From: Nothopassalora personata | Lineage: Eukaryota > Ascomycota > Dothideomycetes > Mycosphaerellales > Mycosphaerellaceae | Reading direction: 5' to 3' | DNA length: 64,000 nt | NCBI GenBank assembly: GCA_033816765.1 | Contig: CM066291.1 | Coordinates: 5,332,001-5,396,000 of the forward strand | Shown here: in pieces, positions 25,101 to 36,290 of the stretch | How positions within the stretch are numbered: the first letter of the stretch is position 1 | Layout: each line of letters starts with the position of its first letter | Position numbers and translations under genes: made by a program | Notes under the pieces: model-generated | The model's input: only the letters and a program-made list of their open reading frames with translations | Told to the model about the DNA's origin: nothing | Database searches by the model: none

Positions 25101-26769
25101 ATCCGCGAAGGCTACGCGTATAGTAGTCGAATATAAGGTGCCTACGAAGGTAGTATAAAGCGCTAAAACAAGGGCATAGGTTATGCATTTAGACCTTAAC
25201 CCTTCGGTAGCTAGATATAAGGACCTCTACCCCCGATAGTAAACTTAGCTACAACTAGTATAGAAGATACTAACCTATAGTGTCTTCTATCGGACTAAAA
25301 GGCTCGCTTACTTAGTCGAGTAAACACCCCCGACAGTAATAACATTAGAGAGGGAGGTAAGGAGAGAGAAGAGTAGAGAGAAGAGTATTTATTTTAAAAA
25401 CAAACTTTTATAGGCGCACTACGGCGCTACGTAGATAGAAGATAGGCGCGTAGTAGGCGGCTAATATACGCGGAGCGCGCGATTACTCGTTATTACCCTC
25501 CTTATTATCCTCCTTATTATACTCGCCCCGTAGGGCTAGTAGTAAGAAGGCCCTATCGGCCGCGGTAGTATCGATGTTTCTAGCCTATAGGAACTATAAC
25601 TACGGTTAGTATAGGACGCGTATACAACACGTATATTACTTACCGTACGGCCGAGCTCGAAGAGCCTATTAAGGGCCCTATTCTACTCTTACTATAGGAC
25701 TACGGACGTAGTAGCGGCGGCGGAGGAGGGGGTAGTAGTAGTAGAGGCGCCGGCGAAGCGTACGCGGGTGTCGCCTATACGCTTATTCTTATAGGTAGAG
25801 AACTACCTCTTAGCCTAGGAGGAGGTTAGCCGATTTATATAGGGAGCGATAATACGCCGTATACGGCGAGCGTAGGGAGCGCTAGCGAGGCGTAGTACTT
25901 ACCTCTAGGATCTACTCGCCTAGCTAGGCGTAGAGCTCGTACTACTAGTCTAGAGCATCCTACTCTTATTTAGTAATAGGGTTACTAAGCCCCTAGATAA
26001 GCTTATCGCGCTAGGCGCGAGCGGCGCGTAGGCGAGCTACTAGCTACGCGATAGCGACGCTAGTGTTACTAACGTAGGGGTGCCTAATGTCTCTATAGCG
26101 CCTACACTTCTTAAGTAACTCGCCGGTAGTAACACTATTACACGTATCCTACTCGTCTACTATACTATTAGTAAGCGTATCGTAAGCGAAGAGCGTAGCG
26201 AATACTTACTAGCTATAAAGTACGGGAGGTACCGTATACATATCTTAATATCTATGCCTAGGCGCCTAGCTAGTAAGGACTTAGGGGTCTACGGCCCTAG
26301 TACGCTAAACTTACGCTTCGCTAGCGTATCTAGTACGCCGAGCGCGCTAGACATCTATGCTAGTAGTGCTAGTAATAGTGTTAGTAGTGCTAATAGGCCC
26401 CCTATAAGGGCCTCCTAGTAGAGCTAGTCTTAGATAGCTTCCTCTAAAGCTATAGTAGTACTAGCGGGTCGCTAGGTAGTCGCTAGCGAGGAGCTAGTGG
26501 ATCGCTAGTAGTGCGGGTGTAGTGCGCTACGAGAACGTAGTATAAGGGAAAAAGAAGGAAAAGGAGGGAGAGGGTACGCTTCTTAAACCCTCGAGTTAGT
26601 TAACCTAGTAACTATAACATTATACCTACCTACACTACGATAACGACACGTACGAGACCCGTAGGCGGGTCGTATAGCAACGGAATCTACGAGAAGTAGA
26701 TAGATCACTTATATAGAAATCTCCTAAAGCCGCGAGCTAAGGGTAGCTCGTCCTAGAAGGGGAGGTAGT
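25101..26769 (+). pseudogene. Possible third ORF of Gypsy-2, downstream of pol
   Basis: Between the end of pol and the 3' LTR lies 1.7 kb, unusually long for a chromovirus. A purine-rich stretch (25345-25390) is followed by a plus-strand frame (about 25640-26583) broken only by TAG or TAA. It includes FIQGAIIRRIRRA near 25850 and YLLAIKYGRYRIHILISMP near 26200. A hydrophobic run, LLVITLLIILLIILAP, can be read upstream near 25475-25520. No family is recognised. The minus strand can also be read with RIP-type stops only, so strand and coding status are uncertain. It lies where env-like ORFs occur in some Gypsy elements, but nothing proves an envelope role. Confidence 0.35.
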
Positions 26770-26967
26770 TATAAGGGTAGCCTATAGCTAACCCTTACCT
26801 ATAATGCGGCTATGCCCGGCTTAGCATGCCGCACGTAACGCGCATACGTACACTAGGAGACGCGTATAGCGTCGATAGAAGAAAGTAAGCTTTAGTTTAT
26901 CTACGATTAGAAGATCGTAGGCGTGCTATACATTACGACATCCCCTTATAGTCTTACGGCCCTAACA
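26770..26967 (+). repeat. Gypsy-2 3' LTR
   Basis: Starts TATAAGGGTAGCC (TG changed to TA) and ends CGGCCCTAACA. Followed by ccggg, the target duplication. 198 bp, same length as the 5' LTR. Confidence 0.92.
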
Positions 26968-26972
26968 CCGGG

Positions 26973-27820
26973 ACTCTATAGCATCGATACTAAGTCGTAA
27001 CTTCTACTAGCCCCTATAGTCTAAGCACGTAAGGCAGTTTTTAAGGAACTGTAACTACTACGGTAGGAATAAGGTATAGAGAGAATAAAAACACGGCCTC
27101 CTATAACCCTTACCGGTCCCCGACCGATTCTTCTAGGAGATCTCGATAGATTTTATAACGGACATACCCGAGTCGTAAGGGAACACTTACCTCTAGGTAA
27201 TTAAGGATCGACTAAGTAAGACCGTCGTTTTAGAAGCGATACCTACTATAAAAGCCGAGGACTACGCTAAAAGGTTCTTAGACTACTAGGTAAGATACTA
27301 TAGCCTCCCTTAAGCTATTACGAGTAACCGGGGTACTAACTAGACGAGTACCTTCTAGAGGACCTTCTATCGTTTAACCGGTATAAAATAGAGGCTTAGC
27401 TCCGCCTACTACCTATAAACCGACGGAGGCCCGGAACGATTAAACTAGGAAGTCTAGGCTTACCTTCGTAACTACATTAACTATAAGCAGTCCGACTAGA
27501 AACGCTAGCTCCCTACGGCGTAACTTGCTCTAAACGCGCGGTATTACGCTAGGCTAGGAATAAGCCCCTTCTTTGTAGTACACAGATACAAGGTACTATT
27601 ACCCGTTTAGTTATAACCGGATCTAGAGACCTCTTAGTTAGACGCCGCGTAACGGGTAACGCTATTCGTAGAAAGGATATAAAAGATTACGGACCTGTAT
27701 TAGGCGAGTATAGCGAAAGCCGCCTAAAAATAGGAGGACTACGCTAACCGGGGTAGGAAGCCCGTACTAATCTATCGTATAGGCGATAAAGTTTAGCTAG
27801 ATCTACGTAACTATGTTACT
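26973..27820 (+). pseudogene. Gypsy-1 pol part 2: integrase core
   Basis: Continues the frame broken at 20077. The catalytic core begins ISIDFITDIPES near 27130 (first Asp). ITSNRGTNQTSTF is near 27320-27360 (second catalytic region; D-RG changed to N-RG) and YYLQTDGGPERLNQE near 27405-27450. It is cut at 27820 by Gypsy-3 within a KVQLDLRNY stretch near 27790, with duplication of ttact. The last part resumes at 35756. Confidence 0.8.
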
Positions 27821-28252
27821 TGTTACGGTTCGGATGAAGGACGGTATAGGACGTGGCATAGGGAGGAAGAATTAGAAGACAAGAACTAATCGCTAGGAAG
27901 AGAAAGGGACCCTACGTCCGGGTCACGTGCACGACCGCGCGCTTAGTGCATGGTCGAACACGACCGTAGAAGTAGCGTATAGACGTACACGACTACACGA
28001 CTAGGCGACCGGTCGAGTAGATAGACGGACGCCTAATACCGGATAGTATACGAGCCTCCTTTATATTTAGGAACGCTAGAAACCCTTATGGTTCTAACGC
28101 GTTTAACTTATGTTACTATCTTACTAATTGGAATATAACTCTTATTCCTATCATTTATCTTCGCTTAGCTTACTTTAGCCTCTCTAGAGAATACCGCTAC
28201 GTGACTTAACTTATCTCTCCTTTAAGACTAGCCCTAGAACGAGATAATAACA
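27821..28252 (+). repeat. Gypsy-3 5' LTR
   Basis: TGTTACGGTTCGG to GATAATAACA, 432 bp. It differs from the 3' LTR only by scattered transitions in the parts I compared. Confidence 0.93.
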
Positions 28253-28289
28253 CTTTAAACGCCCTTAGGATAAGCGCTACTTAAGCAGC

Positions 28290-29240
28290 TAGTAGGGGAA
28301 CACCCGCCCCTAGCGAAGTAGGAAGCATCCGCCGTGCGCTACTATAATAGACTACTACGAAGGACGATAAGTCTAATAACGATAACGAGCCTACTCTAAG
28401 GAAGAACGACGTTAAGGCTACTAAGCTAGACCTCTTCTATAGAGACAGGGCTAAGTTCGACGACTAGATCAATTAGATAGATATATATCTTATGTTCAAC
28501 CTAGTCGATACCGATAAAAGAACTATCTTCGCTATTACGTACCTTCGCGGAAGTGCGTAGAACTAGATCAAACCTTACCTTAAGGAATACCTTAAAGGTA
28601 TAGGACGACAAGACCCTACCGGAATGTTTAGGAGCTATACCCTCTTTAAAGAAAAGATAAAATCAATCTTTAGAACCTCGAACGAAGTCTAATAGGCCAT
28701 ACGAATCATTTAACACCTAAAGTAGAAGACGTCTACTTTAGAGTATGCCGCTAAATTCGAAGAATACGGACAAATTACCGGATAGGACTAGACGGCGTTA
28801 ATGACTATGTTTCGACGTGGACTTAAGGACTCCGTTAAGGACGAGTTAATAAGACACGGGGGACGGATTACTAACCTCGAAGAGCTAATAAAGACGTCGA
28901 TTAATATCGATGACTAGCTCTAGGAACGACACTAGGAAAAGAAATACAACTCTAAAGTAGGAGGAATAGTAGGATACGCTCCGGAACGTAGACCCTTAGG
29001 AGGATACGTTACGAAGGGAGAATTCTCATGATAAAGCCAGCCCTACTATAGACCACAGCTAATGGAACTAGACGTTACCTAACGAGGACGGAAGATCGAC
29101 AAGAGTAGGGGCTACGGAAAGCCCTTTAAAGGAAAAGGAAAACTCATATATTATGCCTATAGTAAGGAAGGCTATATAGCGCGGGATTGCCGCGGTAAAA
29201 ATATAGTGCGCCGCGAGCAGTTCAATATAATATAACCCCG
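28290..29240 (+). pseudogene. Gypsy-3 gag
   Basis: The capsid region is readable as FDDQINQIDIYLMFN (near 28450-28500), ITYLRGSAQNQIKPYL (28530-28585) and FEEYGQITGQDQTALM (28755-28810), the standard fungal Ty3/Gypsy gag layout. A zinc knuckle lies near 29147-29195, reading YYAYSKEGYIARDC. The C-x2-C-x4-H-x4-C pattern has three of four ligands mutated to Tyr by RIP. The stretch 28253-28290 is the leader with the presumed primer site, which I could not match to a tRNA. Confidence 0.75.
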
Positions 29241-32200
29241 AACTAGTAAATCTAAGAGTAGCGTTGGATCTCGAGGAGATACCGACTATACTCGGAGAGT
29301 AGGGGAGAGAGCTAGTAATAGAAGTACGATACCTCTCCTAGACCCCTTAGAAGGACGAGGAGGATACTATAGGTAGCAAATAGTAGTTATTCTATTTAAT
29401 GCGAAGAACCAACTACGACAGTTTAATATAATAACACGAAGAGTCGACTACGAGATCGAATCCGAATCTCGAAATGGTTATAGAAGCCTTTATTAGCGAT
29501 TCTGTTACTAAGACTCGTATTAAGTCTACTACGCCGCGAAGTTAGGCGTAGGGTATTAGCCTTAGTAACTACGAGGAACCCTAGGAGCGACGTATAGGCA
29601 AAACGCCACGCTCCGAGAAGTAGACATCGACGAATCCTACTTCGATAAAGATAGAAGCGATAAAGAAAATCAGGACCTAGGATAGAACGGATCATAGTTA
29701 CTAGAACCATAGGAAGAAAGTTAAGAAACTACCGGGCTAAATACTATTAAGGAAGAATAGGATCCGGAAGAATTAAGCGAAGAAGATTCCTCCGAAGGAG
29801 AAGAGAGCGACACTAACGACGATAACGAACAACTTACCTTTACGGTAGATGTACCTAAGAAACTGTACGACATAATTATCTACCTATAAAGAAGGTACGA
29901 GGAATTCCTACCTAAGATAGGCGGACGAAGAAGGCTACACTCTATTAAGTTTAATAAGACACTCGACACCCTACGAGGCATAGCCTAGGGATACCTACTT
30001 ATAGAAACAACCGAGAATCTAGTAACCGCCGTTATAGAACGACTACCGATAGGAAGCCGAATAATAGGAACCGGATATCTTATACCGTTAGGAACATTTA
30101 TATCGAATGAATTACGCAACATAGTGTAACACGCACGTATACTCTACTTAGAAACGTAGAAGATCTAGGAACGCAATAGACTACAAGTGTAGACATAGGG
30201 TAACGGGCTATAGGTTCTAGCCGAAGCCTCTAGGCACGAAGTATAGCGAACTACATACTATTCGGGAAAAGGATTAGCTCCCTAGGAATAAGCGACTAAA
30301 GGGAGTTATGCAACACTTAGGCTTATGCATCGACATTAAACACAGTTTTCTAGACATAAGCAATCGTTAACGGACATAAGACCCGTGTTATAATCGACTT
30401 AGGAGTAGCGGGGAATTTTATCTCCGAGTCTTTTATAAGAAGAAACGGGTTAGCTACCCTAAAGAAGAAATAGGGTTACGAGTTAATTGCGGTAAACGGA
30501 TTATCGTTACCTAGCGTAGAATAGGAGACGATACCATTGCTACTAGCTATCTAATAGTACTACGAGAATATTACCTTAGATGTTACTAATATAGCCAGTT
30601 ATAACATAGTATTAGGTATACCTTAGTTAAGAAAGTATAATCTAGTAATCGACTAGAGAAGAGGAGTACTTACATTTAGGGAATGCGACTACGTTATCGA
30701 CATTTAGCCTACGTATCGATAGCGGACGATAGTAGATAAGGTAAGGAAACAGCTTAACGCATTCGAGCTTACGCCGACTAGAAGGATAGAAGAACCACCT
30801 TCGACCGGGATAGACACTAGCGTAGGGCCGCCGGGTTACGAAGTTACTAGAAGTGATAGAAGTAACGCACTATCGAAGAATACTAACATCTTAGAGTTAA
30901 GTATTCCTAAGGAGTATCGTAAGTGGTCGCGACTCTTTAAAGAGGAGAGAGGCAAAACCGCCTTACCTAAGTACCGCCTATAGGATTATAAGATTAACAT
31001 TTAGCTAGGGAAAGAGCCTCTATAGGGACCCCTATATTAAATGTCTAAGAAAGAGCTATAGACCCTACGAGAATAGCTAAAGGAGAAGCTAGCTAAAGGA
31101 TAGATAAGAAGATCCACCTCGAGTGTAGGAACTCTATACATGTTCGTTCTAAAAGTAAACGGAAAGTTACGACTCGTATAAGACTATAGGAAGTTAAACG
31201 AGATTACGATTAAGAACCGATACCCGCTACCTAACATCGAAGAAGTACAAGATAGATTATCCGGATCGGACTAGTACACGAAGATTAACCTACGAGATGC
31301 CTTCTATGCTATACGAATAGTAGAAGGAGAAGAATAGAAAACCGCTTTTAGGACAAGATACGGACTCTACGAATTCTTAGTTATGCTAATAGGATTAACT
31401 AACGTACCCGCATCCTACTAGGACCTTGTTAACGAAACACTTAGAGACCTACTCGACGTATGCGTTATCGCTTATATAGACGATATACTAGTCTATACGA
31501 AAGGATCCCTATAGGAGCACATAAAACAAGTCTAGGACGTCTTCGAACGACTTACGCAATTAGGATTCAAGACGGCACCCGAAAAATGCGAATTCTATAA
31601 GAAAGAAGTTAAATTCTTAGGCTTTATTATTAGTACTATAGGGATAACGATCGACCCTACGAAGACATAGTTAATTAGAGAATGGCTAGAACCGAAAACA
31701 GTTAAGGACGTACAATCATTCCTTAGACTAGCGAACTACAACCGGAAATTCATTAAGGACTACGTAAAGACAGTAGCACTAATAACGATGCTTACGAGAA
31801 AAGACGTTACTTAGAAATAGGGAAAGGAACAGATTAAAGCATTTAAGAAACTTAAAGAATAATGCGCTTCAGCTCCTACGCTTCGACTATTCGATAGTAG
31901 TAAGGAAGTCCACATCGAGACCGATGCATCTAATATAGTAATAGGCGCGTGTTTAATATAGACACACGATAGGTAGAGACACCTAGTAGCCTATTACTCC
32001 CGGAAAATGACTATAGCGGAATAGAACTACGACATCTATAATAAAGAGCTTCTAGCTATTATTACTGCTATGTAACATTAGAGAGTATATGTTAAGGGCC
32101 TACCGAAGTTAACGATTCTTTCTAACTATAAGAATCTTACGTACTTCACGACGACGAAAGAACTTACCCGAAGGCAAGCCCGCTAGTCGGAGCTGCTAGG

Positions 32201-33700
32201 ATAGTATAAGTTCGAAATTAAATATACTCTAGGACGAGAGAATGGCCGCGCCAACGCACTAAGCCAAAGAAGCGACTATATAGAAGGAAAAGAACTAGTA
32301 TAACACAAAATATTAAAGACAAACCCCGACGGAAGTCTTAGTACTAACATAAGAGAATTTAATAACATCGTACGGATATTAGGCGATAGGGACGAACAGT
32401 TCCCTATATCGTAAGGAAAATACTAAGTACCTAAGGATCGAGAAGAAGAATGTATACGATAACATTACGACGGACTAACTTATAGACACCCTAGAACTTT
32501 AAAAATAATAGACCTAATATAACGCAGTTTCTCATTTCTATAGATGAGACTTAAGGTGTTACGCTACATTAAACAATGCGTACACTGCTAACGAAATAAG
32601 GCTACGAGACATGCAAAATACGGTTACCTACAGTTTAGGACACTACCGACGAAACCATGGGACGAAGTTATAATAGACTTTATTACGAAACTCCCACCGT
32701 TAAGACATTAAGTTACGAAACAACTATACGACATAATACTAGTTATGGTTAATAGACTTACAAAATACGCACACTTCATTCCTACATTAGAGACATATAA
32801 TGTAGAGCAGCTCGGATACCTCGTACTAGATAGACTTATCCGATACCACGGATTCCCTTAAGCGTTTATAACGGATAGAGATAAGCTATTCATATTAAAT
32901 TACTAGAAGACGCTTATAGGAACGATCGGAATTAAACATAAGCTGTTAATAGTATATCATCCGGAAATAGACGGATAGACCGAAAGGATGAATTAAACGC
33001 TAGAACAATACCTACGACACTACATTAATTATACATAAGACAACTGGGTTTCATTACTACTAATAGCGTAGATTGCACTAAACAACTACAAATCGGAGAC
33101 AACTTTAACGATACCATTTTATGCGAACTTTAGTAAAGATCCTAACCTATTTAGAACACCTAGATCTCACCTATAAGCCGAAAGAGTAATCGTGATGACG
33201 GACACTCTTAAGGAAGTGTATAAAGAAACACGCAAGGCGATCGAAGATGCATAACAAAAACTGTCTCAACAACGGTAGGACACGAGAAAAATGGCACCTC
33301 TACTAAAAGAGGGGGATAAGGTCTATCTCCTTATAAAAAACTTAAGAATAAGAAGATAGACCAAGAAACTGGATCACGTTAAAGTCGGACCATTTTTCAT
33401 CGACAAAGTTATAGGACTAGTTAACTACCGCCTACGACTACTACCGGACGCTAAAATCCACCTAGTCTTCTATATCTCTAAGTTAGAACTAGTAGACGCC
33501 GAGACACCCTACTAGAAGAGCTTCCATTTCGAACCGGAAGTAGAAAACGAATTCGAAGTCGAAAGAATCCTAGATAAGAAAGGTTAGCGATACCTTGTTA
33601 AATAGAAAGGATACGACGAATTAGAAAATACCTAGGAACTAAAAGAAAATCTACATAACTGTTAGTAGAAAATCCGACAATACTAAAAACGGGTCCGCCG
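29240..33700 (+). pseudogene. Gypsy-3 pol: protease-RT-RNase H-integrase-chromodomain
   Basis: This is the best preserved Gypsy pol in the window. Protease lies near 30388-30640 (VIIDLGVAGNFIS, D-S-G changed to D-L-G). RT spans about 31130-31640, with LRLVQDYRKLNE near 31170 and an intact catalytic YIDDILVY near 31474. RNase H is near 31911-32180 (HIETDASNIVIGACL). The integrase zinc domain is near 32455-32610 and the core near 32660-33010 (IIDFITKLPP; ITDRDKLF; YHPEIDGQTERMNQ). The chromodomain is near 33550-33670 (FEVERILDKKGQRYLVKQKGY). The region 29240-30330 is the gag-pol linker, acidic, without a recognised domain. Stops are TAG or TAA. The product would carry out protein cleavage, cDNA synthesis and heterochromatin-directed insertion. 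Confidence 0.85.
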
Positions 33701-33734
33701 AGATAACTAATGACAATCGATCTTACGGCCGACG

Positions 33735-33812
33735 AGCGGCTAGAGTAGGAATCGAACCCACGACCTTAAGAGTGTAGATAGCTTACGCTCTACTACTGAG
33801 CTACATAACTAG
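33735..33812 (-). tRNA. tRNA-like relic (degenerate)
   Basis: The minus strand reads TAGCTCAGTAGTAGAGCG, a canonical D-arm/A box. Later GTGGGTTCGATTCCTAC gives a T arm with a perfect B box and a 5-bp stem with one G-T pair. The anticodon arm has a 4-bp TAAG/CTTA stem with an oversized loop, so I cannot assign an anticodon. The acceptor strands do not pair convincingly. It may be an RIPed tRNA gene, a captured tRNA fragment or the head of a tRNA-derived SINE. It lies just after Gypsy-3 pol. Confidence 0.5.
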
Positions 33813-35248
33813 GTTCAATAAGGGAAACGGAGAACTTACATAAACATATCTCCTATAAGAAACTAACACCTATCTACTAGAGGGACTAGCGCTCGAAGAA
33901 GCTACTGCGGCTTCCTTAAGGGTTATTGATTGATTGATTATTCCATTAACGTGCTATTTGAGTCAAAGACTATGCAACACGGGTCTCGAGAACGAGACCA
34001 AAATTTGAGAGAAGGAGAAAAGCCCCGTCGTACCCCGGACGTAAAAACTCCTTAAAAGATGCGAGCAACGCTCGCTATTCGAACCGTAAATCGAATATAT
34101 TGCGGCGTAGTACGCGCGTACCCGGTAGTCGTGTCTTGTCGAGAATTGCGGTTTGTCGCCTTGCCCCGGGCGAGACAAGTTTTGCGCCCGTGTCTCGTTC
34201 TTGTTTTAAAAAGCCAAGCCGGCCGTACCCGTACGCACCGAGCAAAATCCCAAGAAACACCCGTTGCCTCTGTTTCAATCCAGTCGCGTTCTCCGGTCTC
34301 GAGTGTAGCTCCTCGGTCGCAGTGGCCTCGCTGTCGTCCCCCCCTCGGCCTCTCTTGGTTCCAGCCGTGCAGTATACGTGGTTTGCGCCCCTAAACGCCT
34401 CTCTTGGTTCCAGCCGGCAGTTTACGTGGTTTGCCGGGACGACAGGTAGACAGCGCCTTCGTTGTTCGAGCGACGTGTACGCTATGTACGTCGCTTTCCC
34501 TTCTCGCAGTTCCGGAGTTCTTGTTTGTAGATTTTGAGCGTATCTCGTTCGTTCGGTTCGTCCGACCTGTCTTTTCTTGTTTCGAGTCGAGTAGGCTTGT
34601 ATTTTTCGAGAGAGAGAGTCTTAGTTTCTCTTCGTCGTAACGAAGATACTTACGTCGTCCGCCGCGTGAAGGCGCTCTCTATAGGACGACTTCCTTAAGG
34701 GTTAGATATAACTAGAGGGCATCATCCGGAATTATCGAAAGGTCCTCCTAGGAAGGAATCGACATCTAGAAAACCCCCTCTAGCTCTTCGGGGCTACCTT
34801 TAGGAACGAGAAGATAGGACGAAGGCGCGGAAAAGGCATCGACACCCACGCTCGGTAAACTGTAAAGATCCTCGAAATCCTTCGCTATCGCCTTTTCCTC
34901 CCTATCCTTAGTAACGCGTAGCTATTTCCTAAGACGATGTACCTTTAACATCGCCTCTATTACCTTCTCTTTAGCCTTATTAAGCTCTCGCTTTAGCTTT
35001 CGACGCTAGTTACGAAGCCGCTCCTACTTAGTTTATGTGATAGTTACGTTATACTTAATACCCTTACGAACGCACTCCGAACAACACCTAAAGCGTACAT
35101 CTACTATATAACGAGGACTCTTCTTTCCTTTAGGCACTCTAGCCTTTCGACAACTAGAACATAGGGATAGCATCTCGCGGCCCTCGGCTTCGATGCCTAG
35201 TACTTAACGTTCGCGGCGCTCCTAACGTGTTAGCTACTCGCCGCTTAT
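33801..35248 (-). pseudogene. Antisense ORF of Gypsy-3: Cys-rich finger plus coiled coil
   Basis: The minus strand, starting near 35248 (ATG changed to ATA), reads through only RIP-type stops. A Cys cluster follows: LCSSCRKARVP near 35145-35178 and RFRCCSECVRKG near 35068-35094, a C-x2-C ... C-x2-C zinc-binding pattern. It is followed by a basic coiled coil (about 35030-34910, RRKLKRELNKAKEKV) and an acidic, Ser/Pro-rich tail. The SINE-like element at 33926-34690 interrupts the tail, and the frame continues across it (DDALQLYLTLKEAAVASS) once one copy of the target duplication is removed. It resembles Cys-finger/coiled-coil proteins common in fungal genomes, possibly nucleic-acid binding. Its role in the element is unknown; antisense ORFs are not a standard part of chromoviruses. 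Confidence 0.65.
33926..34690 (-). mobile_element. SINE/LINE-like retroelement, full-length copy 2 (non-RIPed, inverted)
   Basis: The reverse complement of 7622-8386 is nearly exact; I see one single-base indel (an A run of 4 versus 3). It is flanked by the 14-bp duplication ttccttaagggtta (33912-33925, 34691-34704). The 3' tail of TCAA-type repeats is at the 33926 end. It lies in the antisense ORF of Gypsy-3, so it is younger than that element. It keeps CA/TG dinucleotides. Confidence 0.88.
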
Positions 35249-35318
35249 AGTAAAAGATAGGAACTTATAGAAGAAGAAAAGAAAACTCGAGGACGAGTTT
35301 CAGTAGGAAGGGGGATAG

Positions 35319-35750
35319 TGTTACGGTTCGGATAAAGAACGGTGTAGGACGTGGCATAGGGAGGAAGAATTAGAAGATAAGAACTAATCGCTAGGAAGAG
35401 AAAGGGACCCTACGTCCGGGTTACGTGCACGACCGCGCGCTTAGTACATAGTCGAACACGACCGTAGAAGTAGCGTATAGACGTACACGACTACACGACT
35501 AGGCGACCGGTCGAGTAGATAGACGGACGCCTAACACCGGATAGCATACAAGCCTCCTTTATATTTAGGAACGCTAAAAACCCTTATAGTTCTAACGCGT
35601 TCAACTTATATTACTATCTCACTAATTGGAATATAACTCTTATTCCTATTATTCATCTTCGCTTAGCTTACTTTAGCCTCTCTAAAGAATACCGCCACGT
35701 GACTTAACTTATCTCTCCTTTAAGACTAGCCCTAGAACGAGACAATAACA
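35319..35750 (+). repeat. Gypsy-3 3' LTR
   Basis: TGTTACGGTTCGG to GACAATAACA, 432 bp, followed by the ttact duplication. Preceded by a polypurine tract. Confidence 0.93.
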
Positions 35751-35755
35751 TTACT

Positions 35756-36290
35756 ATACGACTAAAGAAGAGCCTCGACTATAGACACGCGAACTATACG
35801 GTAGTAGAAGTGATCTTACCGTTATCTATACGCTTATCTAGGATTCCCGACGGGATCTACCCGGTCTTCTATCCTAACTTACTACGACCTATAAGCTAAG
35901 ACCTCTTACCTAGATAAGAGATCGATAATAAACAGCCGGACCCTATTATAATTAAGTCTTACGAAGAGTAGTAGGTAGAAGAGATCCTTTACGCTAGAAC
36001 TAAGGTTAGAGGTAGAGGCCGAGTGCGCGAAGTCCTAGTAAAATAGACGGGATACTATAACCCTACATAGGAACTATTAGGGTACCTCGCGGACACAGTA
36101 GCCGCGGATAACTTCGAGAGGAAATATAGTAACCTAATAACGCATAACGGACCGAAGGAGGTATAGGATACGAAAAGAAGGGGGAAAAGGCAAAAAGGTA
36201 AGGATTACTAGGGATTTAGCGTAGACATAGGCGTTTAGGAAAAGGTAGGCGTTCTTTTAGGTTAGGGAGTCTTTTTAGGAGATAGAGAGA
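35756..36290 (+). pseudogene. Gypsy-1 pol part 3: integrase C-terminus and chromodomain
   Basis: Resumes the frame cut at 27820. YTVVEVILPLSIRL near 35795 is a GPY/F-like end of integrase. A chromodomain near 35957-36080 includes QVEEILYARTK and VREVLVKQTGYYNPTQELL, where Gln stands for TAG (probably Trp). It ends in a basic Lys/Arg tail near 36150-36210. Confidence 0.75.

Larger units (their letters stand above)
20078..26967 (+). mobile_element. Gypsy-2, chromodomain Ty3/Gypsy element with extra 3' region
   Basis: 198-bp LTRs (20078-20275, 26770-26967) are flanked by the 5-bp duplication ccggg (20073-20077, 26968-26972). Total length is 6890 bp. The interior has gag with a CCHC knuckle, then pol ending in a chromodomain. 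About 1.7 kb follows before the 3' LTR and holds a further possible ORF. A purine-rich tract, agaaggggaggtag, just before 26770 is the likely polypurine tract. The element is inserted in Gypsy-1 integrase. Confidence 0.92.
27821..35750 (+). mobile_element. Gypsy-3, chromodomain Ty3/Gypsy element with antisense ORF, tRNA-like segment and SINE-like insertion
   Basis: 432-bp LTRs (27821-28252, 35319-35750) are flanked by ttact (27816-27820, 35751-35755). Length is 7930 bp including a 765-bp SINE-like insertion (33926-34690). Gag and pol are on plus; an antisense ORF occupies the space between pol and the 3' LTR. The purine tract aggaagggggatag (35305-35318) immediately precedes the 3' LTR. It is inserted in Gypsy-1 integrase. 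Confidence 0.92.
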
